Source: Methanothrix sp. (GTDB taxonomy: Archaea; Halobacteriota; Methanosarcinia; Methanotrichales; Methanotrichaceae). From it: a stretch of 64,000 nucleotides of DNA. The notes beneath the pieces were generated by a model, which did not search any database, was not told where the DNA came from, and saw only the letters and a program-made list of their open reading frames with translations. Below are positions 50,959-58,901 of this stretch, piece by piece (positions within the stretch are counted from its first letter, which is position 1; every line of letters begins with the position of its first letter). Position numbers and translations under genes: made by a program. The DNA is taken from the NCBI GenBank assembly GCA_018052825.1, contig JAGPMN010000003.1, positions 1-64,000 on the forward strand, read 5' to 3'.

Positions 50959-52374
50959 ATGGAGGATGTTATAATCGGCCTGGAGATTCACGTCCAGCTC
51001 AACCGCCTGCAGTCCAAGATGTTCTGCGGCTGCTCGACAGCATATCACAGCTGTGAGCCCAACAGCCACACCTGCCCCGTCTGCCTGGGATTGCCGGGCT
51101 CCCTGCCCGTTCTCAACAGGAAGGCCGTCGAGTACGCCATCCGGGTGGGGCTGGCCTTGAACTGCCGGATCGAGGAGGAGACGCTCTTTTACAGAAAGAA
51201 CTACTACTACCCGGACCTGCCCAAGGGATTTCAGATCAGCCAGTACGACTATCCACTGGCCACTGGCGGGCACATCATGATACTGGGCGACGACGGGGCT
51301 GAGAGAAACATCCGTATCAACCGTGCTCACATGGAGGAGGACCCGGGAAGGCTGGTGCACGCCGGGACCATAGACCGGGCAAAGTACACACTGGTTGATT
51401 ACAACCGCTGCGGCATGCCGCTCCTGGAGGTTGTCACAGAGCCGGATATCAGGTCTCCCAGGGAGGCGCGCACCTTCCTGGATAAGCTGAAGAGCATTCT
51501 CGAGTACCTGGAGGTCTTCGATGGCTCACTGGAGGGTGCCATGAGGGTGGACGCCAACATCTCACTGAAGGGAGGGAACAGAGCTGAGATCAAGAACATC
51601 TCCGGCTTCAAAGGGGTGGAAAAGGCCCTCTCCTACGAGATCACGAGGCAGAAGAATCTGCAGAGGCGCAACATCAATGTGGTGCAGGAGACGCGGCACT
51701 TCGACGAGCTTAGAAACATCACAGTCTCCATCCGCAGCAAGGTGGGGGCGCACGACTACCGTTACTTCCCGGAGTGCGACCTGGTGGTGCTGAGGATTGC
51801 CGGCTGGGTGCCGGAGATCAGGGCGTCTCTCCCTGAGCTGCCCGACGCCAAGAGGGAGAGGTTTGTGCGGCAGTACGGCCTCGCAGACGATCACGCCAAG
51901 TCGCTTACATCCGAGATCAAGGTGGCCGACTTCTATGAGGCTGTGGCTGCGCGGGCCTCGCCGAAGCTGGCAGCCGTGTGGATCGCCGACGTGCTCAAGG
52001 GGGAGCTGAACTACAGGGACATGACCATCGACTCATTCCGGGCCGGGCACATGGCAGAGATAGTGCAGATGCTGGAGGAGAAGAAGATTACCGAGGACGG
52101 GGCTGTGCAGATCATACGCCATCTGCTGGACGGCAGGGGCGGCTCGCCCCGGGAGGTCGTGGCTGCCCTGGGCCTCGGCAAGGCCGGGGAGGATGCTGTG
52201 CAAAAGGCGGTGCTGGAGGCCGTGGCTGAGAGCGCAGCGGCTGTGGCGGACTACAAGGCGGGAAGCGAAAGGGCGCTCAACTTCATCGTGGGAAAGGTGA
52301 TGAAGAAGACGCGCGGGAAGGCCAGCGCCGCAGAGGTGCACCGGCTGGTCAGGGAGGAGGTGGACAGGGCCTGA
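50959..52374 (+). CDS. gatB: Asp-tRNA(Asn) amidotransferase subunit B
   Basis: A 471-residue kinase subunit that activates the misacylated tRNA. The N-terminus VIIGLEIHVQLN, the zinc-type cysteines CGCSTAYHSCEPNSHTCPVCLG, RKNYYYPDLPKGFQISQYD and HDYRYFPECDLVVL are diagnostic. The C-terminal YqeY-like tRNA-binding domain (about residues 330-471) is complete, ending KVMKKTRGKASAAEVHRLVREEV. It ends the operon and is followed by a hairpin. Confidence 0.96.
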   Translation: MEDVIIGLEIHVQLNRLQSKMFCGCSTAYHSCEPNSHTCPVCLGLPGSLPVLNRKAVEYAIRVGLALNCRIEEETLFYRKNYYYPDLPKGFQISQYDYPLATGGHIMILGDDGAERNIRINRAHMEEDPGRLVHAGTIDRAKYTLVDYNRCGMPLLEVVTEPDIRSPREARTFLDKLKSILEYLEVFDGSLEGAMRVDANISLKGGNRAEIKNISGFKGVEKALSYEITRQKNLQRRNINVVQETRHFDELRNITVSIRSKVGAHDYRYFPECDLVVLRIAGWVPEIRASLPELPDAKRERFVRQYGLADDHAKSLTSEIKVADFYEAVAARASPKLAAVWIADVLKGELNYRDMTIDSFRAGHMAEIVQMLEEKKITEDGAVQIIRHLLDGRGGSPREVVAALGLGKAGEDAVQKAVLEAVAESAAAVADYKAGSERALNFIVGKVMKKTRGKASAAEVHRLVREEVDRA

Positions 52375-52382
52375 TCATAGCG

Positions 52383-52422
52383 GTGTCGTCGACCGCCGGC
52401 AAATGCTGGCGGCTAACGACAC
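52383..52422. terminator. Long hairpin after gatB
   Basis: GTGTCGT (52383-52389) pairs with ACGACAC (52416-52422) and CCGCC (52393-52397) with GGCGG (52408-52412), separated by small internal loops. It starts 8 nt after the gatB stop and is the likely 3' end signal. Its right arm overlaps the left direct repeat of the adjacent transposon-like element. Confidence 0.65.
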
Positions 52423-52425
52423 ATC
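52418..52425. repeat. Left 8-bp direct repeat (target duplication)
   Basis: GACACATC, identical to 52717-52724 on the other side of the inverted-repeat element, at the outer edge of each end. Confidence 0.6.
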
Positions 52426-52716
52426 CTGCATTCCGCACTTTGAGTTCTGGATTTAGTATTTTTGCCGCTATCGATTTAGTTAATTAAATGAAAATATTTT
52501 AATTAATTAGGATTTTCTTGCTAGATAATTTTACACTATGTTGGTTTGGATCGATTTTCTCTTGAGGGATAAGATGGCAAAAAGGTCCTCTCAATTGACG
52601 CGATATGGCAAGCAAATAAATTATTAATGTATATAAATATTGCAAATTATGATTATATTTAAGAAATCGTTAGCGGGAAAAATACTCAGTTTAGAAAGTT
52701 AAAGTGCGGAAGGTGG
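52426..52716. mobile_element. MITE-like element with imperfect inverted ends
   Basis: A 291-bp AT-rich segment without coding capacity. Its ends form a 50-bp-class imperfect inverted repeat. Both read, inward, C-xx-C-x-TTCCGCACTTT, about 13-14 variable bases, AGTATTTTT, then CCGCTA-x-CGATTT (left from 52426, right from 52716 on the minus strand). It is flanked by the 8-bp direct repeat GACACATC (52418-52425 and 52717-52724), as left by transposition. No transposase is inside, so it would be mobilised in trans. The parent family is unknown to me. Confidence 0.65.
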
Positions 52717-52724
52717 GACACATC
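52717..52724. repeat. Right 8-bp direct repeat (target duplication)
   Basis: GACACATC, identical to 52418-52425. The remainder of 52725-52895 shows a small TTCAC/GTGAA hairpin at 52726-52740 and nothing else I can support. Confidence 0.6.
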
Positions 52725-52892
52725 ATTCACACCCGGTGAATGCTTTCGCTACAATCGAGGACGGAGTTGCGAGAGTATGTTATGCTGGAGACGAAAATAT
52801 CGCTCAAAGTATGCAGCGCTTCTGCCAGCAGGGCCATAAATAGATGCAAATCTTTGGTCTTCGTGTGGGGATGATTTAAGGGGTTCGCTGCA

Positions 52893-52925
52893 GCAAAAAA
52901 AAATCGGATCCCCCTCAGAGATCCT
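52893..52925 (-). terminator. Terminator of the DUF6448 gene
   Basis: Read leftward, the GC-rich GAGGATCTCTGAGGGGGATCC is followed by GA and a run of nine or more T (plus-strand A-run near 52895-52905). This is a standard archaeal T-run terminator just past the gene stop. Confidence 0.6.
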
Positions 52926-52934
52926 CAGCCCAAT

Positions 52935-53474
52935 CTAATGCTCATGCCCCCCTGCTTTTTCCTCGCCGTGCCCTTCGCCTTTAATATTTGTGTACAGATG
53001 GTGTGAGTAAAGGACAAAGCCGAGCATGGCCTGGATGTATGCCCTTGCTGCATCTACATCGTTCTCATCATAGCTCTTCCTGGCCAGGGCATGGCTGAAC
53101 CTCCTCTGTAGCTCATCGGCAACGGTATGTGATAGTAAGTCGATAACCTCTTTTGCATCGCCCTTTTCTATGGCCTTTTCAGCTCTTGGAACCACAGGAC
53201 CCCAGTCAAGCCCTGCGGGCTTCAGTCCCGTATAAGGAGCCCCTTCTCCTGCCCTGTGCAGGCGCACAACGGTTTCAAAGAACCAATAGTCTGCCAGGTC
53301 TGCTGCAGCTTTTCCAAGCTTTCTTACTTGTTGAGCTCTTCCAAAGGCGCTCTTGATCTCTTCCTCTGCAGCCTTAGGCGCCCAGGGAAGTATGAGGTTT
53401 ACCTTTCCAGTCTCCAATGCCCTTTTGGCGGCCGTAACGACAGGCCCATCCAACGTATCGCAGTGCGGTGGCAT
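52935..53474 (-). CDS. DUF6448 family protein, His-rich tail
   Basis: A 179-residue protein. The family start PPHCDTLDGPVVTAAKRALETGKVNLILPW is highly recognisable, followed by ADYWFFETVVRLHRAGEGAPYTGLKPAG and a helical C-terminal half. The end is histidine-rich (GEGHGEEKAGGHEH). Bacterial members often carry a signal peptide; none is visible here. The function is unknown, but conserved His and Cys near the start plus the His tail suggest metal binding. It lies 180 bp downstream of the cobalt transporter operon in the same direction, with its own promoter possible in the gap. Confidence 0.8.
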   Translation of the reverse strand: MPPHCDTLDGPVVTAAKRALETGKVNLILPWAPKAAEEEIKSAFGRAQQVRKLGKAAADLADYWFFETVVRLHRAGEGAPYTGLKPAGLDWGPVVPRAEKAIEKGDAKEVIDLLSHTVADELQRRFSHALARKSYDENDVDAARAYIQAMLGFVLYSHHLYTNIKGEGHGEEKAGGHEH

Positions 53475-53655
53475 AAATCACACATCCTACAGCTATGTAT
53501 TAAGGCCGCTAATCTATAACAATTTTTGGCTCGATAGCTCAAAGCCCCAGCCGACGGTTGACTTCAGACAAGAGGCACAGAGGGCACAAAGGACTCCCAG
53601 AGAAGGTAGAATCAATTACCCATAGAAAACAGCGAAGAGCCGTCTCCATTCGGCA

Positions 53656-54879
53656 TTACTGTGTCACCTCTATAGGCGAATCGGTTTGGCTCGATATCTC
53701 CTGTCCCTCCGGATTCACGCCTGACTCCAGCTTGATCACATCTATCCTGGCTCCGGATTCCCTGCAATAGGCTTGAATCCTCATGAGGGAGTGGTCCACC
53801 ATTCCGCCGGAGGTCATTATCAGAGATCTTTTGCCTGCCAGAGACTTGAGTATGCACTTGTCTATGACCCCGTATGTGAAGTCCAGGGGTATCCGGGCCT
53901 GTTCGGCCAGCATCTTGGCGTTCGTCCCCATGGCCCCTACAAAATTTGGATGCGTATCATTTAAAATGCCCCTGATATTGGAGGGGCTTGCACCGTCCAC
54001 AGCGGCGATGTAGATCTTTCCAGGGGCCTTCCGGGAGTTTGCATCTCTTTTTCTGGACTCCAGCAGATCCGTCAGCTCCAGTATATTCATCGGCGGTCTG
54101 GAGCCGTTGAGCAAATTCCGTCCGACCATCTCGTTATAGATATCAACTACCGCCGGCAGCTTAAGCCTCGCCCTTTTTATCAGCTCTGCATCGCCGAATA
54201 TCTCCGGCCCCCTTCCCCTGCGGAGCACACCACCATCCTCCATCAGAACTATCTCGTCAGCCCAGCGGTAGGCCAGGTCTACGTCGTGGGTTGATATGAT
54301 CATGGTCTTGCCCCCGCAGTTCAGCTCGTCAAGCAGATCCATGATCTCCTCAGAGCTGGCCGGGTCCAGGTTAGATGTGGGCTCGTCCAGGATCATAACC
54401 TCTGGCTCCATGGCCAATACGCCCGCAATTGCCACCCTCTTCTTCTCGCCTCCACTGAGATGGTGAGGCGGACGGCGCTCGTAGCCCGAAAGGCCGACAT
54501 ACTGCAGGGCATATCTCACGTACCTCCTCGCCTTCTCATCGGGATAATCCAGGTTCACAGGTCCAAAGACCACGTCCTGGTAGACTGTCGGAGCGAATAT
54601 CTGGTCGTCTGAGTTCTGGAAGACCATGCCAACTTTACGCCTGATCTCGCGAAGATGAGAGGAATCATACTGCAGAGGCTGGCCGTGAAAGAGAACCTCT
54701 CCCGAGCTCGGCCTCAGGATGCCGTTGAACATCAGCATCAAAGTGGATTTGCCTGCGCCATTTGGGCCCACCAGGGCGATTTTCCTGCCCTCTTCAAGTG
54801 ATATGCTCACATCATTCAGGGCGTCTGTCCCGTCTCCGTAACGGTAGCCGATATTTCTGGTCTCAAGTATGATTGTCAT
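53656..54879 (-). CDS. cbiO: Cobalt ECF transporter ATPase CbiO with C-terminal extension
   Basis: A 407-residue ATPase of the energy-coupling-factor cobalt importer. The ABC domain (1-240) has Walker A GPNGAGKS, Q-loop VFQNSDDQIFAPTVYQDVVFGP, signature LSGGEKKRVA and Walker B VMILDEPTSNLD. Standard CbiO ends near residue 275. About 110 further residues (starting KIYIAAVDGASPSNIRGIL, with FVGAMGTNAKMLAEQ and RSLIMTSGGMVDHS) form a separate Rossmann-like domain that I cannot name. It starts 6 nt after the cbiQ stop. Confidence 0.9.
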   Translation of the reverse strand: MTIILETRNIGYRYGDGTDALNDVSISLEEGRKIALVGPNGAGKSTLMLMFNGILRPSSGEVLFHGQPLQYDSSHLREIRRKVGMVFQNSDDQIFAPTVYQDVVFGPVNLDYPDEKARRYVRYALQYVGLSGYERRPPHHLSGGEKKRVAIAGVLAMEPEVMILDEPTSNLDPASSEEIMDLLDELNCGGKTMIISTHDVDLAYRWADEIVLMEDGGVLRRGRGPEIFGDAELIKRARLKLPAVVDIYNEMVGRNLLNGSRPPMNILELTDLLESRKRDANSRKAPGKIYIAAVDGASPSNIRGILNDTHPNFVGAMGTNAKMLAEQARIPLDFTYGVIDKCILKSLAGKRSLIMTSGGMVDHSLMRIQAYCRESGARIDVIKLESGVNPEGQEISSQTDSPIEVTQ

Positions 54880-54885
54880 ATCTCC

Positions 54886-55662
54886 TCATAGCAGCTGTAT
54901 ATCTCTGGTTAAAAAAGCGATAGCGCCAGTGGCAGTAATATAACCGAGTACCGCAAATATCTCCTTCGGCTCCGCCCGTCCACTTCTCTCCATGATACTG
55001 AGCTTGCCGTTGTAGCAGCGTGCGTCCATGGCTATGATGAGCCTCTCGCCCTGCTCCCATGCCCTCAAAAATAGAACGCTGGAGAGCATTGCAAAGGAGT
55101 TCAGCGATTTCCTGATCCCTGCATCACCAAGCCTCATCACTTGAGCGTTATGGATTACTGCAGCCTGGTCTAAGAAGACGAAGATATACCTGTAAATCAT
55201 CATGGAGAGATCTATAACCGTCTCAGGTACTCCCAGGCGCTTCAGATCAGAGAATATCTCAATCATAGGTGTCGTCAGAGCTATAAAAAACAGCGAGCAC
55301 ATGCCGCCGAATGTCCTGGCTATGAGGAGCAGGGCCAGGTTGGCGCCATCCCTGCATATATTGAGTCCGAAGAGATTGACCGCAAAGATTCGATCGCCTG
55401 TACCAGTCATAAATGCCACCACCATGGCGCTGATAAGAGCAAAGGATAGAGGTATGAGCAAAAGTGCGCAGTAAAAGCGCCATGGGATCCTCGCCAGCTT
55501 CACAGTTATGAGGCTCATGGTAGCTGCTATGAATAGAGGCGCTATCGGCGTCGCTGAAAAGACGCAAAGAAGCATGCCCCCAAGGCCCAATAGAAGCTTG
55601 AGCCTTGAACTGACATCTCTCAATGCATTTGACTGAGCATAGTCATCCAGCAGGTCATGCAT
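54886..55662 (-). CDS. cbiQ: Cobalt ECF transporter transmembrane protein CbiQ
   Basis: A 258-residue T-component with about six helices. The coupling motifs typical of CbiQ appear in the cytoplasmic loop and C-terminal part (MRLGDAGIRKSLNSFAML, then LFLRAWEQGERLIIAMDARCYNG; the ARG-type motif reads DARCY). The N-terminus MHDLLDDYAQSNALRDVSSRLKLL is typical. ATG 55662 is preferred over ATG 55680 because AAGGAAAG precedes it. It overlaps cbiN by 8 nt. Confidence 0.92.
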   Translation of the reverse strand: MHDLLDDYAQSNALRDVSSRLKLLLGLGGMLLCVFSATPIAPLFIAATMSLITVKLARIPWRFYCALLLIPLSFALISAMVVAFMTGTGDRIFAVNLFGLNICRDGANLALLLIARTFGGMCSLFFIALTTPMIEIFSDLKRLGVPETVIDLSMMIYRYIFVFLDQAAVIHNAQVMRLGDAGIRKSLNSFAMLSSVLFLRAWEQGERLIIAMDARCYNGKLSIMERSGRAEPKEIFAVLGYITATGAIAFLTRDIQLL

Positions 55663-55978
55663 TGGACTTTCCTTCTTCATCCATTCGAGCCGCGGCAGAT
55701 TTCATCTTTGCCATGGCCCTGTAGTACCCCAGGAAGTAGCCGATGATGATGCTGCCTATTGCCGCCTGAAGGACGAATAACAGGCTCTCTATCTCTGCAC
55801 TGGGCGGCGTCCATATACTGTGGAACCACGGCTCAAAGCCTCCATTTGTCATTTTCTGAAGGACTGCCTCCGGCTGATCATCCGCCCCGCCCCACTCGTG
55901 CTCTCCAGTCATGCTCGTATAGGCGAAGAGAGCGATGAATGCCGCAATCACTGCAACCGTTATGGTCTCTATCTTCAT
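55655..55978 (-). CDS. cbiN: Cobalt transport accessory protein CbiN
   Basis: A 107-residue protein with an N-terminal helix (residues 4-22) and a C-terminal helix (about 65-88). Between them is the external segment GGADDQPEAVLQKM and PWFHSIWTPPSAEIESLLFVLQAAIGS, the CbiN signature. CbiN loads metal onto CbiM. It overlaps cbiM by four bases (ATGA) and cbiQ by eight, showing tight coupling. Confidence 0.92.
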   Translation of the reverse strand: MKIETITVAVIAAFIALFAYTSMTGEHEWGGADDQPEAVLQKMTNGGFEPWFHSIWTPPSAEIESLLFVLQAAIGSIIIGYFLGYYRAMAKMKSAAARMDEEGKSNA

Positions 55979-56664
55979 GCCCAGGCCTCCTTCAGCTTCA
56001 GGCTCTCTCTTTCTGAGAGCACATTCAACCTTACCAGGACATCACTTCTCATCTGCAATATGTATTTGAACATAAGGGCAGTTACTACGCCTTCTACTAT
56101 GGCCAGAGGTATCTGCGTGACGGAGAATATGGCCAAAAAGGCCTTGAAAGAAGCAAGGACACCACCGGTTGCAGCCGGATAAGCCAGAGCGAGCTGAATT
56201 GAGGTTACGGCATATGTGGCCCAATCGGATAGGGCGCCTGCCAGAAAAGCGCCAAATAGCATGCCATATTTAGCGCAGGATTTATAGATCAGGTAGCCGA
56301 CTACCGGCCCGACTATGCCCATAGAGAAGACATTAGCCCCAAGGGTAGTAATCCCGCCGTGGGCAAGAAAAACAGCTTGATAGATTAAGACAACAACAGA
56401 TAGAACCGATGTGATAGCTGGGCCGAAGAGGATGGCACCGATTCCCGTTCCGGTGGGGTGAGAGCAACTCCCTGTGACAGAGGGCAGCTTCAATGAGGAG
56501 ATCACAAAGATAAAGGCTCCAGCTACAGCCAGAAGTGGCAATGTCTCCCGATTCTCTTTGATCACATTGTTCATTTTATATATACCATAAGCCACTACGG
56601 GAAGAGAAAGCGCGAACCAGATCTCCCACCACGGATGGGGAAGAAAGCCCTCCATTATGTGCAT
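55975..56664 (-). CDS. cbiM: Cobalt ECF substrate-binding protein CbiM
   Basis: The 229-residue S-component with about seven helices. The N-terminus MHIMEGFLPHPWW holds the metal-coordinating Met1-His2 amino-terminal site and conserved His. SLKLPSVTGSCSHPTGTGIGAILFGP is the second metal-binding signature. It gives specificity for Co2+, needed for cobalamin-dependent methyltransferases of methanogens. First in cbiMNQO; a TATA box at 56696-56705 leaves only about 11 nt of leader, so no cobalamin riboswitch is present. Confidence 0.95.
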   Translation of the reverse strand: MHIMEGFLPHPWWEIWFALSLPVVAYGIYKMNNVIKENRETLPLLAVAGAFIFVISSLKLPSVTGSCSHPTGTGIGAILFGPAITSVLSVVVLIYQAVFLAHGGITTLGANVFSMGIVGPVVGYLIYKSCAKYGMLFGAFLAGALSDWATYAVTSIQLALAYPAATGGVLASFKAFLAIFSVTQIPLAIVEGVVTALMFKYILQMRSDVLVRLNVLSERESLKLKEAWA

Positions 56665-56695
56665 TGCATCACCGCTGAGATCATCCAGGTCAATG

Positions 56696-56705
56696 TTATA
56701 TAAAG
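56696..56705 (-). promoter_or_regulatory. TATA box of the cbiMNQO operon
   Basis: Minus-strand CTTTATATAA is centred near 56701; transcription would start near 56675, almost at ATG 56664. No riboswitch can fit. Confidence 0.55.
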
Positions 56706-56811
56706 CTTACTTGACTAAAAGCAAATTAACGGACCCTACATACAACCCATACCCACCACAACTATTAAATACCGTGCATCAGAGATGGGTTTTGATCTGA
56801 GGAATTATAAT

Positions 56812-57195
56812 ATGCGCTGGCAAGGCAAATTCGGAAGGAAGCCCACGGGGGGAAAGTTGATTCCCGCCAGGGGCAAGAGAAAGTATGAGATCGGAAGAGA
56901 GCAAAGCGACACCACCATAGCCGCAGCACGGGTCAAGAAGGTCGAGGCCAGGGGTGGAAACCAGAAGATGAGAATGCTGCGGGGCGATTTGGCCACAGTA
57001 GCCGACCCCGTGACCGGCAGGTCCAAGCTGGTCAAGATTGAGACTGTGAAGGACAACAAGGCCAATCTGCACTATACGAGAAGGAGCATCCTCACACGGG
57101 GAGCCGTCATCAAGACGGAGATGGGAGAGGCCAGGATCACCAGCCGGCCCGGTCAGGACGGCGTCATAAATGCCGTGCTCCTGCCCGCACAGTGA
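56812..57195 (+). CDS. rps8e: 30S ribosomal protein S8e
   Basis: A 127-residue ribosomal protein. The start MRWQGKFGRKPTGGKLIPARGKRKYEIGREQSDT and the internal RGGNQKMRMLRGDLATVADP are diagnostic, and the C-terminus YTRRSILTRGAVIKTEMGEARITSRPGQDG is complete. ATG 56812 has TGAGGA eight bases upstream and a TATA box (ATTAAATA, 56764-56771). It diverges from cbiM. The zinc-ribbon gene downstream overlaps its stop. Confidence 0.95.
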   Translation: MRWQGKFGRKPTGGKLIPARGKRKYEIGREQSDTTIAAARVKKVEARGGNQKMRMLRGDLATVADPVTGRSKLVKIETVKDNKANLHYTRRSILTRGAVIKTEMGEARITSRPGQDGVINAVLLPAQ

Positions 57196-57404
57196 ACTTC
57201 ATAGTATTCCGGTGCGCCTGCGGCAGGCATCTCTATGCCCCAAAGGAGAGCAAGACCAGGTCCTGCCCCTGTGGAAAGAGAAATAACCTGAGCAAAGTCA
57301 GGGTGCTGGCGGAGGCGGAGGATGCCCGCACGGCCGGAGAGATGGTGAGAAGGCTGCAGATGGCAGAGCACGGCCTGACAGGATTTCGCCCGGCCGGGCG
57401 GTAG
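57192..57404 (+). CDS. DUF1922 zinc-ribbon protein
   Basis: A 70-residue protein. The N-terminus MNFIVFRCACGRHLYAPKESKTRSCPCGKRNNL carries two C-x-C pairs that form a zinc ribbon, as in the structurally known methanogen protein family DUF1922. GTG 57192 overlaps the S8e stop by four bases. A helical tail (EDARTAGEMVRRLQMAEHGL) follows. The function is unknown; coupling to a ribosomal protein suggests a role with RNA or translation. Confidence 0.85.
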   Translation: MNFIVFRCACGRHLYAPKESKTRSCPCGKRNNLSKVRVLAEAEDARTAGEMVRRLQMAEHGLTGFRPAGR

Positions 57405-57488
57405 CGCAGCAAGAAATAGTTAGCGATTTTTTGCCTTCTGTGTACTGTCGCTGAACAAAACCACAAAGAATTCAGCTTGACGGCCGGC

Positions 57489-57902
57489 CTAGGCCTTTTT
57501 GGGCAGTATGGCAAAGGAGGCCTGGCTGCGGGCAAGGGCCTCCCCTTCATCCGACCTCACCTCGCCCTCGATGAAGGCTATGCTCCGGCCCAGCTTTGCC
57601 ACCCGCCCCCGGGCAGATATCCTGCCGCTTCTGATGCCCTGAAGAAAGGCGGTGCTCTCGGTGATGGTGGCGATGGCTGCCCCATCCTCCAGAGCGGTGA
57701 ACAGGGCTAAAGCCATGGCCTCGTCGCACAGAGCAGTGTACAGGCCGCCCTGCAGCCAGCCCACACCGTTGAGCATGTCGGGGCGAACGGACATGAAAAG
57801 CTCCGCCTGACCGCCGCAAAAGCCACCCAGCTCAATTCCCATGAGGGAGAAGAAGGGATTGGCGTCCCTTCCATCCCTGCGCAGCCTCTCCAGATAGCTC
57901 AT
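57489..57902 (-). CDS. Hotdog-fold thioesterase (PaaI type)
   Basis: A 137-residue thioesterase. NPFFSLMGIELGGFCGGQAELFM begins the hotdog fold; LNGVGWLQGGLYTALCDEAMALAL contains the PaaI-type 'GG-x6-D' active-site helix with Asp near residue 61; ATITESTAFLQGI follows. It likely hydrolyses an acyl-CoA, possibly aryl-CoA, but the thioester is unknown. No operon partner is adjacent. Confidence 0.85.
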   Translation of the reverse strand: MSYLERLRRDGRDANPFFSLMGIELGGFCGGQAELFMSVRPDMLNGVGWLQGGLYTALCDEAMALALFTALEDGAAIATITESTAFLQGIRSGRISARGRVAKLGRSIAFIEGEVRSDEGEALARSQASFAILPKKA

Positions 57903-57974
57903 TATCTCATGCCTCCATCTGAGAGAGGCTTTCCAGGCTTTTAAATATGTGGTGGCAGCAGAGAGATCAAATTA

Positions 57975-58772
57975 GTGAAAGAGAGATTGCAGGGAATCAT
58001 CCCTGAGGACCTGCTGAAAAAGCTCCCCGACCGAATTCACATCATCGGAGACATCGCCATCCTGAGCATCCCTTCCGATCTGTATGAATACAGGATGCAT
58101 ATCGGCCAGGCCGCCCTCTTCTCGGCAAAGAACATCAAGGCCGTCTACCAGAAGACTGCCAGGCTGCAGGGGGAGCGAAGGGTGGCAGGCCTGGAGCTCT
58201 TAGCAGGCCTGCCCGGAACGGTGACGGTGCACCGGGAGTTCGGCCGCCTCTTCCGCCTGGATGTGGCGGAGGTCTTCTTCAGCAGCCACCTCGGATATGA
58301 GAGGATGAGGGTGGCATCATTGGTTCGGCCTGGCGAGGAGGTCCTACTGCCATTCGCAGGCGTGGGTCCATTCGCCGTGCACCTGGCAGCGCGGGGGGCA
58401 TCCGTCATGGCAGTGGAGAAGAGCCGCAGGGCATGCCTCTTTCTGGCTGAGAACTGCAGGCTCAACCGCGTGGAGGAGAGGGTTGCCATAGTCAATGGCG
58501 ATGCACTGCAGTCAGATCGTATGCTGAAGAAGCACTTCGACCGGGCGGTAGTGCCCGCGCCATACGGCCTGGAGGGTGCCCTGGAGGCGGTGCTGCCCCT
58601 CGTGAAAGGTGGAGGGTGGCTGCATTACTACACATTCAAGAAGCTGCCGCAGATCGAGCCGCTGGCCAGGCATTATGAGGATATGGGGCTGGCGGTCATG
58701 AATTGCAGGCGCTGCGGCAACGTCGCCCCTCAAGTCAGCCGCTGGGCCTTCGACATGAAACGAAATCCTTAA
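57975..58772 (+). CDS. Trm5/Tyw2-family tRNA methyltransferase
   Basis: A 265-residue class I SAM enzyme of the COG2520 group (tRNA m1G37 or wyosine-related). RIHIIGDIAILSIPSDLYEYRMHIGQAAL and HREFGRLFRLDVAEVFFSSHLGYERMRVA are family-specific. The SAM-binding VLLPFAGVGPFAVHLAARGASVMAVEKS is followed by the catalytic-loop VPAPYGLEG. The N-terminal D1 domain of Trm5b is absent, so it is the short form. It starts with GTG 57975. The exact target base cannot be fixed from sequence. Confidence 0.85.
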   Translation: MKERLQGIIPEDLLKKLPDRIHIIGDIAILSIPSDLYEYRMHIGQAALFSAKNIKAVYQKTARLQGERRVAGLELLAGLPGTVTVHREFGRLFRLDVAEVFFSSHLGYERMRVASLVRPGEEVLLPFAGVGPFAVHLAARGASVMAVEKSRRACLFLAENCRLNRVEERVAIVNGDALQSDRMLKKHFDRAVVPAPYGLEGALEAVLPLVKGGGWLHYYTFKKLPQIEPLARHYEDMGLAVMNCRRCGNVAPQVSRWAFDMKRNP

Positions 58773-58799
58773 ATACGTTGATTGACGTATAATATGAAT

Positions 58800-58847
58800 G
58801 GCAAAAGTCGAATGATCATTTCTTTCCCACCTCGCAGGACTTTTGCC
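58800..58847. terminator. Hairpin after the methyltransferase gene
   Basis: GGCAAAAGTC (58800-58809) pairs perfectly with GACTTTTGCC (58838-58847) across a 28-nt loop. It lies between two convergent genes and probably marks transcript ends. Confidence 0.5.
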
Positions 58848-58901
58848 TCCCTCCTAATTATCCCGGGCTTCTGCTTGATCCCGGTTGGTATTGCTGCATC
58901 C

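Noticed and set aside
50215-51360. Minus-strand open frame of 381 codons
   Set aside because: Antisense of gatA-gatB with low-complexity Gly/Leu/Val composition and no family match.
56665-56700. Cobalamin riboswitch upstream of cbiM
   Set aside because: The TATA box leaves only about 11 nt of leader and no B12-box-like sequence is present.
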